From contig JAIXHJ010000005.1 in assembly GCA_030145845.1 (NCBI GenBank), forward strand, positions 62,001 to 126,000: a stretch of DNA of 64,000 bases, given 5' to 3'. Source of the stretch: Pseudomonadota bacterium (GTDB lineage Bacteria > Pseudomonadota > Gammaproteobacteria > Pseudomonadales > Oceanobacteraceae). The position numbers and the translations under genes are program-made. The notes below the pieces were generated by a model. The model did not search any database. It was not told the DNA's origin and saw nothing but the letters and a program-made list of their open reading frames with translations. This document shows positions 17,557-25,997 of the stretch, in pieces (positions within the stretch are counted from its first letter, which is position 1; each line of letters begins with the position of its first letter).

Positions 17557-17657
17557 CATATCACGTTTTCTGCTGTCCAAACGCCGTTAGTATCAATGCA
17601 TTCAAGGTGCCGTGCCGGCAGGGATCAGCGGGCCGGACTCAAGCAGGAGACAGCGTT

Positions 17658-18395
17658 ATGAACACCATCACCAACTACCGGATGAATACCGCCCCGGTGG
17701 ATGAGAGCCTCAGCGGAACACAGGAATACGGCCAGATTGCGCCGCTGTTCTGGGATGTTTTCTGGGTACCCGGCAGCCTGCCAGTGGATGGAAGCACGGG
17801 CAGAAATAATATGGTGATTCTGCGCAACCGTCAGGAATTAACCCTGATTAACCCGGTGCGCCTGTCGGAAAAGGAAGAAAAACAACTCGAGCGGCTGGGT
17901 ACCGTCAGCCATATCATCCGTCTCGGCGATGAGCCTTCCGCAGACGAAGCCTGGTACCGCCGCCGTTACAGTGCTCAGCTGTGGGCGCTGCCCGGTCAGG
18001 TGGATAAACCCCGTCATCAGGTTCTGCGGGCCCACACCAACCTGCCGGTACCTGACGCCGAATTATTTATCTTTTCAGCCACCAGCCGGCCGGAAGCCGC
18101 CCTGCTGCTGAAGCGGCATCAGCTGTTGCTGACCAACCGCGCGCTGCAGAATTTCAGTGGCTGGCATGGACTGAGCCTGATGCAGCAGCTGTCGATGCGC
18201 ATCAAGGGTTTCCATAAAGGCCTGAACATCGTCAAACCCTGGCTGCGCCAGGCTGAGCGCCGCGGTGCGTCGCTGGAAACCGACTTCAATCATCTCAGTC
18301 ATCTCAACTTTGATGCCCTGCTCGGCGCCCAGGGCGACCCGCTGCCATATGATGCCCAGCTGCAGATGTGCGAGCAGCTGAACCAGCTTTACTGA
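17658..18395 (+). CDS. DUF4336-like (metallo-beta-lactamase-fold-like) protein
   Basis: 245 residues from ATG 17658 behind AGGAGA. I recognise the layout of DUF4336-type proteins: an early W-x-P-G segment (DVFWVPGSLP), then MVILRNRQELTLINPVRLSE, QLERLGTVSHIIRLGD and a WYRRRYSAQLWALPG segment. This resembles the first half of a metallo-beta-lactamase fold, but the HxHxDH zinc motif is absent, so a hydrolase function is doubtful. It is monocistronic with a twin-palindrome operator upstream. The role is unknown; a stress- or nutrient-regulated protein is inferred only from that operator. Confidence 0.72.
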   Translation: MNTITNYRMNTAPVDESLSGTQEYGQIAPLFWDVFWVPGSLPVDGSTGRNNMVILRNRQELTLINPVRLSEKEEKQLERLGTVSHIIRLGDEPSADEAWYRRRYSAQLWALPGQVDKPRHQVLRAHTNLPVPDAELFIFSATSRPEAALLLKRHQLLLTNRALQNFSGWHGLSLMQQLSMRIKGFHKGLNIVKPWLRQAERRGASLETDFNHLSHLNFDALLGAQGDPLPYDAQLQMCEQLNQLY

Positions 18396-18484
18396 CATTT
18401 CTTTCCGTTGCCGGTGCAGCAGCCGCTGAGCGGCGGCCGCTTATCCGCTACAATAACGGCTCATTCATTCTGCATCTGATGGTT

Positions 18485-19297
18485 ATGAGCAAGAAAAACC
18501 GCCGCGAGCCCGTTGTCTACGGCCAGCCGATTATCGAAACCCACTTCCACCTCGACTACCTGAAAGAAGGCAGCCCGGAAGACATTCTCAGTGCCGCCAG
18601 AGCCGTGGGTGTCGAACGGTTTATGACCATCAGTGTGGAACCCGGCAATATGCCCACCGCACTGGGTCTGGCTGAACAGCATGATGACCTGTACGCCACC
18701 CTCGGCGTCCACCCGCACGAAGCGGAACAGTTCAGCGATGATACCGTCGCCTATATCCGTACCCACGCCATCCACGACAAAGTCGTGGCGGTGGGTGAAA
18801 TCGGTCTGGATTATTACTACGACCACTGTGACCGTGATGTGCAGCGTCAGGTATTTGCACGACAGCTGGAACTGGCAATTGAAAGCCGCCTGCCGGTGGT
18901 GATTCACACCCGTGAAGCGGATGAAGACACCATCGCCATACTGCGTGAATACGCCCCCCGGATGCCGCGCAAAGGCGTGATTCACAGCTTCACCTCCGGC
19001 ATGGAACTGGCACAGGTTGCCGTCGAACTGGGCTTCTGTCTGGGAATTAACGGCATCGTGACCTTTAACAAGGCTGACAATGTCCGCGAGGTGGTGGCAG
19101 CGACCCCGCTTGAGCGGCTGCTGCTGGAAACCGATTCCCCTTATCTGACGCCCATTCCTTACCGCGGCATGGAAAATACCCCCCGCTATCTGCCGTTTGT
19201 GGCCGAGAAAATTGCCGCCGTCAAAGACCTGCCCATTGCCGATGTCCTGACCGCCACCTATCAGAATTCGCTGCGCGAATTTTTTCCGGCAGGCTGA
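18485..19297 (+). CDS. TatD-family metal-dependent hydrolase/DNase
   Basis: 270 residues from ATG 18485 (a second ATG lies two codons upstream). All TatD ligands are visible: ETHFHLDYL replaces the usual DxHxHxD, GEIGLDYYYDH gives the bridging Glu, LPVVIHTREA and GVIHSFTSG give histidines, and LLLETDSPYLTP gives the aspartate. TatD proteins are 3'-5' DNases with AP-endonuclease-like activity; paralogues such as YcfH and YjjV are uncharacterised. The E for D in the first motif is a small departure. It overlaps the start of the following membrane-protein gene (TGATG). Confidence 0.88.
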   Translation: MSKKNRREPVVYGQPIIETHFHLDYLKEGSPEDILSAARAVGVERFMTISVEPGNMPTALGLAEQHDDLYATLGVHPHEAEQFSDDTVAYIRTHAIHDKVVAVGEIGLDYYYDHCDRDVQRQVFARQLELAIESRLPVVIHTREADEDTIAILREYAPRMPRKGVIHSFTSGMELAQVAVELGFCLGINGIVTFNKADNVREVVAATPLERLLLETDSPYLTPIPYRGMENTPRYLPFVAEKIAAVKDLPIADVLTATYQNSLREFFPAG

Positions 19298-19632
19298 TGT
19301 TCAGCTGCCTGCCGGCATGCCAGCTCAGTGACTTAACCTTCACTGACAGTCTCTGGCTGGCAGCCTTCGGTATTACCGTTTACGCCCTGTCACGTCTGTG
19401 GGGCAAATGGGCTTTCTCCCGCCAACGCTATGCGGCCAGTGATTGGCGCTGGCACCTGCCACGTTTGCTGTACGTCGCCTTTGTCACCGTTATGCTGACC
19501 TCAGTACCGATTTACACTTTTATTGGTGATAACCTCGGTGACTGGTACGCCAGCACCCTGTTACTTCCCACCATTATTGTGGCTTACGTTGCCTGGCTGC
19601 TGGTTGATGCAAACGACCCGCGCAAACACTGA
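19297..19632 (+). CDS. Small membrane protein of unknown function
   Basis: 111 residues with three hydrophobic segments at about 15-33, 54-76 and 82-103, separated by a basic loop (RLWGKWAFSRQRYAASDWRW). The ATG overlaps the tatD stop codon by one base, so it is translationally coupled. No family is recognised. Ends in a charged NDPRKH tail, predicted cytoplasmic. It fits between tatD and the acetyltransferase as part of a three-gene unit. Confidence 0.7.
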   Translation: MFSCLPACQLSDLTFTDSLWLAAFGITVYALSRLWGKWAFSRQRYAASDWRWHLPRLLYVAFVTVMLTSVPIYTFIGDNLGDWYASTLLLPTIIVAYVAWLLVDANDPRKH

Positions 19633-19649
19633 CTGATCAGGAAAAAACC

Positions 19650-20144
19650 GTGGAAACTATTATTATCAGCGACCTCTCCCGTGCGGAGCATGGTCAGGCT
19701 GTGCTGGATCTGCTTAACGAATACGCCAATGGCGATACCGGCAGTGGTGAAGACCTGCCGGCTTATACCCGCGAACATCTTATTGCTGAACTGCAAAGCC
19801 GCAGCAATATGCAGGTTATTCTGGCTTTCATTAATGATTATCCGGCCGGTTTATTAATCGCCATCGACAGTTTTTCCACCTTTACCTGCAAGCCCATTCT
19901 GAATATTCACGACGTCATCGTCAGTGCCGGCTTCCGCGGCCAGGGGCTGGCCAGACGCCTGCTCGCCAAAGCGGAAGAACTGGCCATCAGTAAAGGCTGT
20001 GGCAAGCTGACACTGGAAGTGCTGGAAGGAAATGTGACAGCCCAGAAGGTGTACCGTAACTGTGGCTATGAAGGCTATGCGCTGGACCCGGCCATGGGGC
20101 GGGCCCTGTTCTGGCAGAAGGTATTACCGCCATCTCTGCCATAA
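19650..20144 (+). CDS. GNAT-family N-acetyltransferase
   Basis: 164 residues starting at GTG 19650 with CAGGAAAA before it. The acetyl-CoA pyrophosphate loop is seen as GFRGQGLARRLL near residues 90-101, followed by LTLEVLEGNVTAQKVYRNCGY, the motif B region with the conserved NxxAxxxYxxxGF pattern. The middle segment PILNIHDVIV is the strand before it. The substrate cannot be inferred. It follows the membrane protein by 17 bases and is the last gene of this run. Confidence 0.88.
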   Translation: METIIISDLSRAEHGQAVLDLLNEYANGDTGSGEDLPAYTREHLIAELQSRSNMQVILAFINDYPAGLLIAIDSFSTFTCKPILNIHDVIVSAGFRGQGLARRLLAKAEELAISKGCGKLTLEVLEGNVTAQKVYRNCGYEGYALDPAMGRALFWQKVLPPSLP

Positions 20145-20150
20145 AATAAT

Positions 20151-20187
20151 CACGCCGGAAGACCCGCAATATCTGTCTCCCGGCGTG
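20151..20187. terminator. Hairpin between the acetyltransferase and CMD genes
   Basis: CACGCCGG / CCGGCGTG inverted repeat with a 21-base loop in the convergent gap; no strong T run, so terminator function is only likely. Confidence 0.45.
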
Positions 20188-20212
20188 CTGCGGTATTACT
20201 TTTCAGAGCGGA

Positions 20213-20581
20213 TTATTCCGTGTCGTCCAGACCTTCCGCAACCAGATCCACTGCCCGCTGGAATAATGGCATACCACCAACAATCGCCGCTGTTTCGCAG
20301 ATGGCGAACAACTCCTCCTTGCTCGCGCCGGCCTTCAGTGCGCCTTTGACATGCAGACGTGCCGGCCCTTCTTCTTTCAGGGCAATCAGCATCGCCAGAT
20401 GAATCAGCTGCTGATATTTACTGTCCACCGGCGTGTTATAAATCAGCTGCTCGCGGTATTGCTCAACCACTTCGATGGTCTGCATGCGGCCAACCTTTTC
20501 TGCCAACGCCAGCCGGGTACGGATACCGTCCGGAACGAAACCGAGCAGGTCGGTATATTTCTGTTCGATAGCCTGTTTCAT
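20213..20581 (-). CDS. Carboxymuconolactone-decarboxylase-family protein without CxxC
   Basis: 122 residues with the helical CMD/AhpD fold: YNTPVDSKYQQLIHLAMLIALKEEG and then HVKGALKAGASKEELFAICETAAIVGG. AhpD peroxidases have E-x-CxxC-xxxH; here no CxxC is present and the only histidine of the region is in RLHVKGAL, like gamma-carboxymuconolactone decarboxylases or their uncharacterised relatives. The start overlaps the DinB stop (ATGA), so the two are coupled. A stand-alone pca pathway is not seen, so aromatic catabolism is not implied. Confidence 0.85.
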   Translation of the reverse strand: MKQAIEQKYTDLLGFVPDGIRTRLALAEKVGRMQTIEVVEQYREQLIYNTPVDSKYQQLIHLAMLIALKEEGPARLHVKGALKAGASKEELFAICETAAIVGGMPLFQRAVDLVAEGLDDTE

Positions 20582-21120
20582 CCGACCAGCTCCACCGGTC
20601 CCATGGCCTGCGGAGAAAGAATATCCACCGGATAAATACCATTCTGCCGCATCAGCAGATCAATCTGTCCCAGGTGGTAAGTGTGATGTGACAGTACCGT
20701 CCACAGGAAGCCCATCACGGTATAGGTGTTGTTGTCCCATACCAGTTTTTTATCCAGCTGTTGGGGCGTCATTTTCTTCAGTTCAGCAAACGCAGCGCGG
20801 ATTTCCTGCTGATAAAATTCAGCGGCATTTTCGTGTGTCAGTTCGGCGTTAGCGACGATGGATTCCGGCTTCGGCACTTCAGCCCCGTCTTCACAGTCCA
20901 CCACAATACGCAGCCAGTGGCGCTCAGCCACCACCAGATGACGCACCAGGGTATCAATCATGATTTCACCGACCCGGTTGCCGAGAAAGTTGGCGTCACT
21001 TTTCACCGGGATATCACGCAGGGCTTCTTCGGTGACCTGACTGACGATCACACCGAAACGGTGTATGGAGCGCTCCCACATCATCAGGAAACGGTTAAAT
21101 TCAGGGGTCATGTTGTCCAT
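20578..21120 (-). CDS. DinB-family protein
   Basis: 180 residues from ATG 21120, picked because of GAGAGG upstream. The four-helix DinB fold supplies a metal-binding histidine triad: LVRHLVVAERHW near residue 57 and VLSHHTYHLGQIDLLMRQNG near residues 140-160. DinB-like enzymes include thiol transferases (bacillithiol, mycothiol) and nucleases of unclear role. Its pairing with the CMD-like gene points to a small redox or detoxification module, which is inference. In E. coli-type DinB (DNA polymerase IV) the name is unrelated. Confidence 0.87.
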   Translation of the reverse strand: MDNMTPEFNRFLMMWERSIHRFGVIVSQVTEEALRDIPVKSDANFLGNRVGEIMIDTLVRHLVVAERHWLRIVVDCEDGAEVPKPESIVANAELTHENAAEFYQQEIRAAFAELKKMTPQQLDKKLVWDNNTYTVMGFLWTVLSHHTYHLGQIDLLMRQNGIYPVDILSPQAMGPVELVG

Positions 21121-21399
21121 GGCAAACCTCTCAGTTCCGTTGTCCGGCACAGCAGACAATATAATCAGATAAGCAAAAAGTTATGCTCAGTGTAGACAAT
21201 CGCCCACCGCCAGAACCAGTGCAGCACTCAAAACAGAGCGTTTCAGCTGTCGACGATTCTTTACACTGGGGAAAATTCAGGAAAAACAATAAGTTATAAA
21301 CAGACGCCAAACAGAAGCCGGCGCGGTGCCATAAGCCGGCTGCAGCCGGAGCCGACCACCTGGCCGCACATGCCTGCGGCTATCCTGGTTGCCGCCAGA

Positions 21400-21427
21400 A
21401 AAAAGGGCAGGTGATACCTGCCCTTTT
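21400..21427 (-). terminator. Terminator of the beta-oxidation operon
   Basis: AAAAGGGCAGGT / ACCTGCCCTTTT hairpin with a short loop, five bases beyond the FadJ-like stop. It ends the minus-strand operon 27233 to 21432. Confidence 0.88.
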
Positions 21428-21431
21428 CCGG

Positions 21432-23594
21432 TCATGAATAGAACGACCGTCCTTCAGCAATCATCGCCCTGACTTTTTCCGGCAGCCGGAAGCGTCCGCC
21501 GCAGCGTTCTGCCAGCCGGTCAGCCTGTTGCACAAAGGCCGCCGCCCCCTCAATGGTTTCAATAAAGGAAATCACGCCACCGGTATGCGCAGCAAAGCCC
21601 CAGCCCAATACCGAGCCGATGTCCATTTCATACGCATTGGTGATCACACCCTCGGCATAACAGTGCAGGGCTTCAACCGCCTGAGCATACAACAGGCGCT
21701 GCTTTACACTGTCCACGTCCGGCTGCTGTTGCACGGGTGGGTAATGGGCTTCCAGCCCGGGCCAGAGTAATTTCCTGGCGTCTTTATTGTCCGCCAGAGT
21801 TTCTGCGTCCGGATAATCATAAAAACCCTGAGCGGATTTTTTACCGATCCGGCCAAGCGTATGCACCATGGTCTGCACCACGCTGTCCGCCGGGTGGCTG
21901 ATATAAGCATCGCCAAGATCACGCCGGGTCTGGCTGGCAATACGGTCCATCAGTTCCAGCGATACTTCATCACTCAGTGCCAGTGGTCCCACCGGCATGC
22001 CCGCCATCCGTCCGGCATTTTCAATCAGCGCCGGCTCCACACCTTCCTGCAGCAGAGCCATCCCTTCCAGCACATAGGTTCTGAATACCCGCGAGGTATA
22101 AAAACCACGGCTGTCATTGACGGTTACCGGGGTTTTCTTCAGCTGCTGCACATAATCCAGTGCCCACGCCAGAGTATGATCTGACGTCTGTTCACCAAGA
22201 ATCACTTCCACCAGCGGCATTTTATCCACCGGCGAAAAGAAGTGCAGACCAATAAACTGCTGTGGCCGCTGACTGGCCTGCGCCAGCCCGGTAATCGGCA
22301 GAGTCGAGGTATTGGAGGCAAAGATCGCCTCCGCACCCAGCACGGCCTCGGCCTTCGCGGTCACATCGGCTTTGATATTACGGTCTTCAAACACGGCCTC
22401 AATAACCAGTTCGCACCCGCTGAGATCGTTAAAATCGGTAGTCGGATGAATTGCCGCCAGAACCGCCGTGGCTTTTTCCGCCGTCATTTTTTTCCGCGCC
22501 ACGCGTTTATTCAGCAACCCGGCGGAATAATCCTTACCTTTTTCCGCCGCCGTCTGTGAGGTATCCAGCAGAACCACCTGCATACCACTCATGGCCGAGC
22601 TGTACGCAATCCCGGCTCCCATCATGCCCGCCCCCAGCACACCGATTTTACGGAAACGTTTTTTCTCTGCTTCCTGCGGGCGGTTTTTCAGTTTATTGGC
22701 ATCCTGCAGGGCAACAAAAAAAGTACGGATCATTGCCGTCGACTGATCAGACAACAGCAGCTCAACAAAATAGCGGGCCTCAACCTGCAGTGCCTGATCC
22801 AGCGGCAGCTGGCAGCCCTCATACAGCGCCTGCAGAATACGCTGCGGAGCCGGATAATTGCCCATTGTCTTTTTACGCAGCATAGCTTCGGCGCCCATAA
22901 AGACCTGTGCAATTTTCGCCGACTGAACATCACCACCCGGCAGACGGAAGCCTTTTTTATCCCAGGGCTGCACATTGGCCGCCGGATTTTCCAGCAGCCA
23001 TTGCTTTGCCCGCGCGATCAGATCCGTCGCGGCCACCACCTCATCAATCAGACCAGCCGCCTGTGCCTCCTGCGTCCCCACCTGGGTGGCCTGTAACAGC
23101 CAGGGCATAGCAGCCTGAACACCCAGCATGCGCGCCAGCCGCTGAGTGCCACCACCACCGGGCAGCAACCCAAGATTGACTTCCGGAAAACCAAACCTGG
23201 CTTTCGGGTTATCAGCCGCAATACGGTAATGACAGGCCAGTGCCACTTCCATACCACCGCCCAGAGCGGTGCCGTTCAGGGCTGCCACCACCGGTTTTCC
23301 GGCCAGCTCCATGCGCCGCAGAACACGGTGCAGGCTCATCACAAATGACAGCAGGGTGGTCGCATCCTGCGGCATTGTCTGAATTTCTTTCAGGTTGGCA
23401 CCGACGACAAAATCGGCTTTGCCGGACGTCAGCACGATGCCGCGCACGGATTCATCATCCAGCAGTGTTTCCATCGCCGCCGCAAAAGCACTGACTGCTG
23501 TCTGTGCCAGAGAGTTAACCGGTGCGCCGATATCATTCCAGCTCAGTACAGCGATGCCCTGGCGGTCGGTTTCATGTGTGAATATTGTTTGCAT
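21432..23594 (-). CDS. Bifunctional enoyl-CoA hydratase/3-hydroxyacyl-CoA dehydrogenase, FadJ-like
   Basis: 720 residues from ATG 23594 behind AGGAAAT (E. coli FadJ: 714). The N-terminal crotonase domain shows VVAALNGTALGGGMEVALAC and LGLLPGGGGTQRLARM near residue 145. A Rossmann domain begins IGVLGAGMMGAGIAYSSAM near residues 318-335, the dehydrogenase histidine is in FIGLHFFSPVDKMPLVE near residue 451, and the helical C-terminal halves follow (DSRGFYTSRVFRTYVLEG, GIKGARGAK-type IGKKSAQGFYDYP). It would form a complex with the thiolase encoded just upstream. It is the last gene of the operon. Confidence 0.94.
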   Translation of the reverse strand: MQTIFTHETDRQGIAVLSWNDIGAPVNSLAQTAVSAFAAAMETLLDDESVRGIVLTSGKADFVVGANLKEIQTMPQDATTLLSFVMSLHRVLRRMELAGKPVVAALNGTALGGGMEVALACHYRIAADNPKARFGFPEVNLGLLPGGGGTQRLARMLGVQAAMPWLLQATQVGTQEAQAAGLIDEVVAATDLIARAKQWLLENPAANVQPWDKKGFRLPGGDVQSAKIAQVFMGAEAMLRKKTMGNYPAPQRILQALYEGCQLPLDQALQVEARYFVELLLSDQSTAMIRTFFVALQDANKLKNRPQEAEKKRFRKIGVLGAGMMGAGIAYSSAMSGMQVVLLDTSQTAAEKGKDYSAGLLNKRVARKKMTAEKATAVLAAIHPTTDFNDLSGCELVIEAVFEDRNIKADVTAKAEAVLGAEAIFASNTSTLPITGLAQASQRPQQFIGLHFFSPVDKMPLVEVILGEQTSDHTLAWALDYVQQLKKTPVTVNDSRGFYTSRVFRTYVLEGMALLQEGVEPALIENAGRMAGMPVGPLALSDEVSLELMDRIASQTRRDLGDAYISHPADSVVQTMVHTLGRIGKKSAQGFYDYPDAETLADNKDARKLLWPGLEAHYPPVQQQPDVDSVKQRLLYAQAVEALHCYAEGVITNAYEMDIGSVLGWGFAAHTGGVISFIETIEGAAAFVQQADRLAERCGGRFRLPEKVRAMIAEGRSFYS

Positions 23595-23623
23595 AATATT
23601 TCCTGTCATTGCCGCAGCCAGCA

Positions 23624-24829
23624 TTAAACACGTTCGATAATAGTGGCCGTACCCATGCCACCACCAACACATAAATTAATTAATGCCGTGGATTTATCGG
23701 TCCGTTCCAGTTCATCCAGTACGGTTCCCAGAATCATGGCACCGGTCGCGCCCAGCGGATGTCCCATGGCAATGGCACCGCCATTCACATTAATGCGATT
23801 ATGGTCGATGTTCATTTCCTGCATAAACAGCAGTACCACCGCAGCAAAGGCTTCGTTCAGTTCCCACAGATCAATATCCGAGGCCTGCATGCGGCCATTT
23901 TTCAGCGCTTTTCGCGCCGACGGTGCCGGTCCGGTCAGCATGATGGTCGGCTCGGAGCCGACCGAGGCCGCAGCATGAATACGGGCGCGCGGTTTCAGCC
24001 CCAGCGCAGCACCGGCATCTTCCGTACCGATCAGTACCGCCGCCGCACCATCGACAATGCCGGACGAGTTGCCGGCGTGATGCACATGATGAATACGCTC
24101 CACCTGTGGGTACACCTGCCGGGCGATGGCATCAAAACCCAGCTCACCGGGTTTAATAAAGGACGGGGTTAATTGTGACAGGGATTCCAGTGTGGTCTGC
24201 GGGCGCATCAGTTCATCCTGTGCTAACAGTACGTTGCCGAACTGATCCGTCACCGGAATGACAGAACGGTTGAAATAACCGTTGTCCCAGGCCTGTTGTG
24301 CGCGGCGCTGAGATTCCACCGCGTAGGCATCGACATCGGTACGGGAAAAGCCGTGTAATGTGGCAATTAAATCGGCAGAAATGCCCTGCGGTACAAACGA
24401 CAGCCGGTCAGTTACGGCCGGATCATTATAATAAGCACCGCCACCGGCTCCCATCGGCACACGTGACATGCATTCCACCCCACCCCCAATGGTCAGCGAG
24501 GCCTCCCCTGCCTTCACTTTGGCGGCGGCCATATTCACCGCTTCCAGGCCGGAGGCACAGAAACGGCTGACCACCGTGCCGGCACACTGCTGATCATAAC
24601 CGGCCATCAGCACCGCAGTACGGGCAATATCTGCCCCCTGTTCCATCACCGGTTCGACACAGCCAAGTACCACGTCATCGAGCTGCGCGGTGTCCAGCGC
24701 ATGACGCTGCTGCAACGACTGCAGCAGCCCGGACATGAGGTTAACCGGTGTAACCGTGTGCAGGCTGCCGTCTTTTTTTCCTTTTCCCCGCGGCGTACGC
24801 AGCGCGTCAAAAATATAGGCTTCAGACAT
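23624..24829 (-). CDS. Acetyl-CoA C-acyltransferase (3-ketoacyl-CoA thiolase)
   Basis: 401 residues from ATG 24829 behind AAGGAGTT. It does the last, cleaving step of the beta-oxidation cycle. The nucleophilic cysteine is in SRFCASGLEAVNMAAAKV near residue 89, the histidine in GGAIAMGHPLGATGA near 354, the second cysteine in LCVGGGMGTATIIERV near 386, and NEAFAAV is present. Partner choice is clear from position: it sits 29 bases ahead of the FadJ-like gene. The family also contains acetyl-CoA acetyltransferases; the operon favours a degradative ketothiolase. Confidence 0.94.
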   Translation of the reverse strand: MSEAYIFDALRTPRGKGKKDGSLHTVTPVNLMSGLLQSLQQRHALDTAQLDDVVLGCVEPVMEQGADIARTAVLMAGYDQQCAGTVVSRFCASGLEAVNMAAAKVKAGEASLTIGGGVECMSRVPMGAGGGAYYNDPAVTDRLSFVPQGISADLIATLHGFSRTDVDAYAVESQRRAQQAWDNGYFNRSVIPVTDQFGNVLLAQDELMRPQTTLESLSQLTPSFIKPGELGFDAIARQVYPQVERIHHVHHAGNSSGIVDGAAAVLIGTEDAGAALGLKPRARIHAAASVGSEPTIMLTGPAPSARKALKNGRMQASDIDLWELNEAFAAVVLLFMQEMNIDHNRINVNGGAIAMGHPLGATGAMILGTVLDELERTDKSTALINLCVGGGMGTATIIERV

Positions 24830-24840
24830 CACAGAACTCC

Positions 24841-25977
24841 TTAAATACCGCGGGCAATAATTTCTTTCATAATTTCCGACGTGCCGGCGTAAATACGCTG
24901 CACCCGGGCATCGGCCCAGGCCCGGGCAACCGGATATTCCCACATATAACCGTAACCGCCGTGCAGCTGCACACAGGCATCGGTAATGCGCCCCTGAGCT
25001 TCTGTTGCCCAGAGTTTGACGGAGGCTGCGGCTTCCACGCTCAGCTGTTGTTCACAGTGCAGTTCCAGACAGCGGTCAACGTAGGTCTGGGTTACCTCCA
25101 GTTCGGTCAGGATTTCTGCCAGTTTAAAGCGTGTATTCTGTAACGCGGCAATGGGTTTGCCGAAGGCCTTGCGTTCTTTCACATAATCCACGGTGGCGTC
25201 ATAACAGGCACGGGCGGAAGCGACCGCCAGCAGTGCGACCGTTAAACGCTCCTGTGCCAGTTCCTGCATCAGATAAATAAAGCCGCCGTTTTCCTGGCCC
25301 AGCAGGTTTTCTTTCGGTACCCGCACGTTATCGAAAAATAATTCTGAGGTATCCTGCGCTTTCATGCCGACTTTGTGCAGATTTTTACCGCGGCTGAAAC
25401 CCGCGCGGTCCCCTTCCACCAGAAACAGGCTGACGCCTTTGGCGCCGGCCGAAGTATCGGTTTTACACACCACAATATATAAATCAGCCAGCTGGCCATT
25501 GGTGATAAAGGTTTTCGAACCGTTAATCAGATAATCGTCACCGTCAACCACTGCCGTGGTGCGCACTCCGGCGAGATCGGAACCGGCACCGGGCTCGGTC
25601 ATGGCAATCGCCGTGATCACCTTACCGCTGGCCATTTCCGGCAGCCATTTCTGTTTCTGAGCGTCACTGCCGTAATGCAGGATATAGGGGGCAACAATAT
25701 CGGAATGCAGGGAAAAACCCGGACCGGAAGCAAACACATATGCCTGTTCTTCAATGGCAATAGCGGAATAACGGAAATCAACCGCGGAGCCACCGTATTC
25801 TTCCGGTAAATGCGTGCAGAGAATGCCGGCCTCGCCGGCTTTGCGCCAGGCTTCACGGGAAATATGCCCCTGCGCCTCCCACGCTTCCCAGTGCGGTTCA
25901 ATTTCGCGCTGCATAAATTTACGGACGGCATCGCGGAACATCGAGTGTTCTTCGCTGTAAACACTGCGTGGAATCAT
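24841..25977 (-). CDS. Acyl-CoA dehydrogenase
   Basis: 378 residues from ATG 25977 behind AGGAGTGC. This FAD enzyme makes the trans-2-enoyl-CoA that the FadJ-like protein hydrates. AIAMTEPGAGSDLAGVRTTA and YLINGSKTFITNGQLADLYI form the FAD/substrate core, and the catalytic Glu is in QRIYAGTSEIMKEIIARGI near residue 366. The length and motifs place it with short/medium-chain or LcaD-type enzymes rather than the long FadE (about 800 residues). It is 20 bases from the CoA-transferase stop upstream and 12 from the thiolase start downstream. Confidence 0.94.
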   Translation of the reverse strand: MIPRSVYSEEHSMFRDAVRKFMQREIEPHWEAWEAQGHISREAWRKAGEAGILCTHLPEEYGGSAVDFRYSAIAIEEQAYVFASGPGFSLHSDIVAPYILHYGSDAQKQKWLPEMASGKVITAIAMTEPGAGSDLAGVRTTAVVDGDDYLINGSKTFITNGQLADLYIVVCKTDTSAGAKGVSLFLVEGDRAGFSRGKNLHKVGMKAQDTSELFFDNVRVPKENLLGQENGGFIYLMQELAQERLTVALLAVASARACYDATVDYVKERKAFGKPIAALQNTRFKLAEILTELEVTQTYVDRCLELHCEQQLSVEAAASVKLWATEAQGRITDACVQLHGGYGYMWEYPVARAWADARVQRIYAGTSEIMKEIIARGI

Positions 25978-25997
25978 AAAGCACTCCTGAATTGTTG

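Noticed and set aside
21180..21399. Possible small gene or RNA between the DinB gene and the beta-oxidation terminator
   Set aside because: No frame with a ribosome site or conserved pattern and no tRNA-like or riboswitch fold seen; only GC-rich short dyads.
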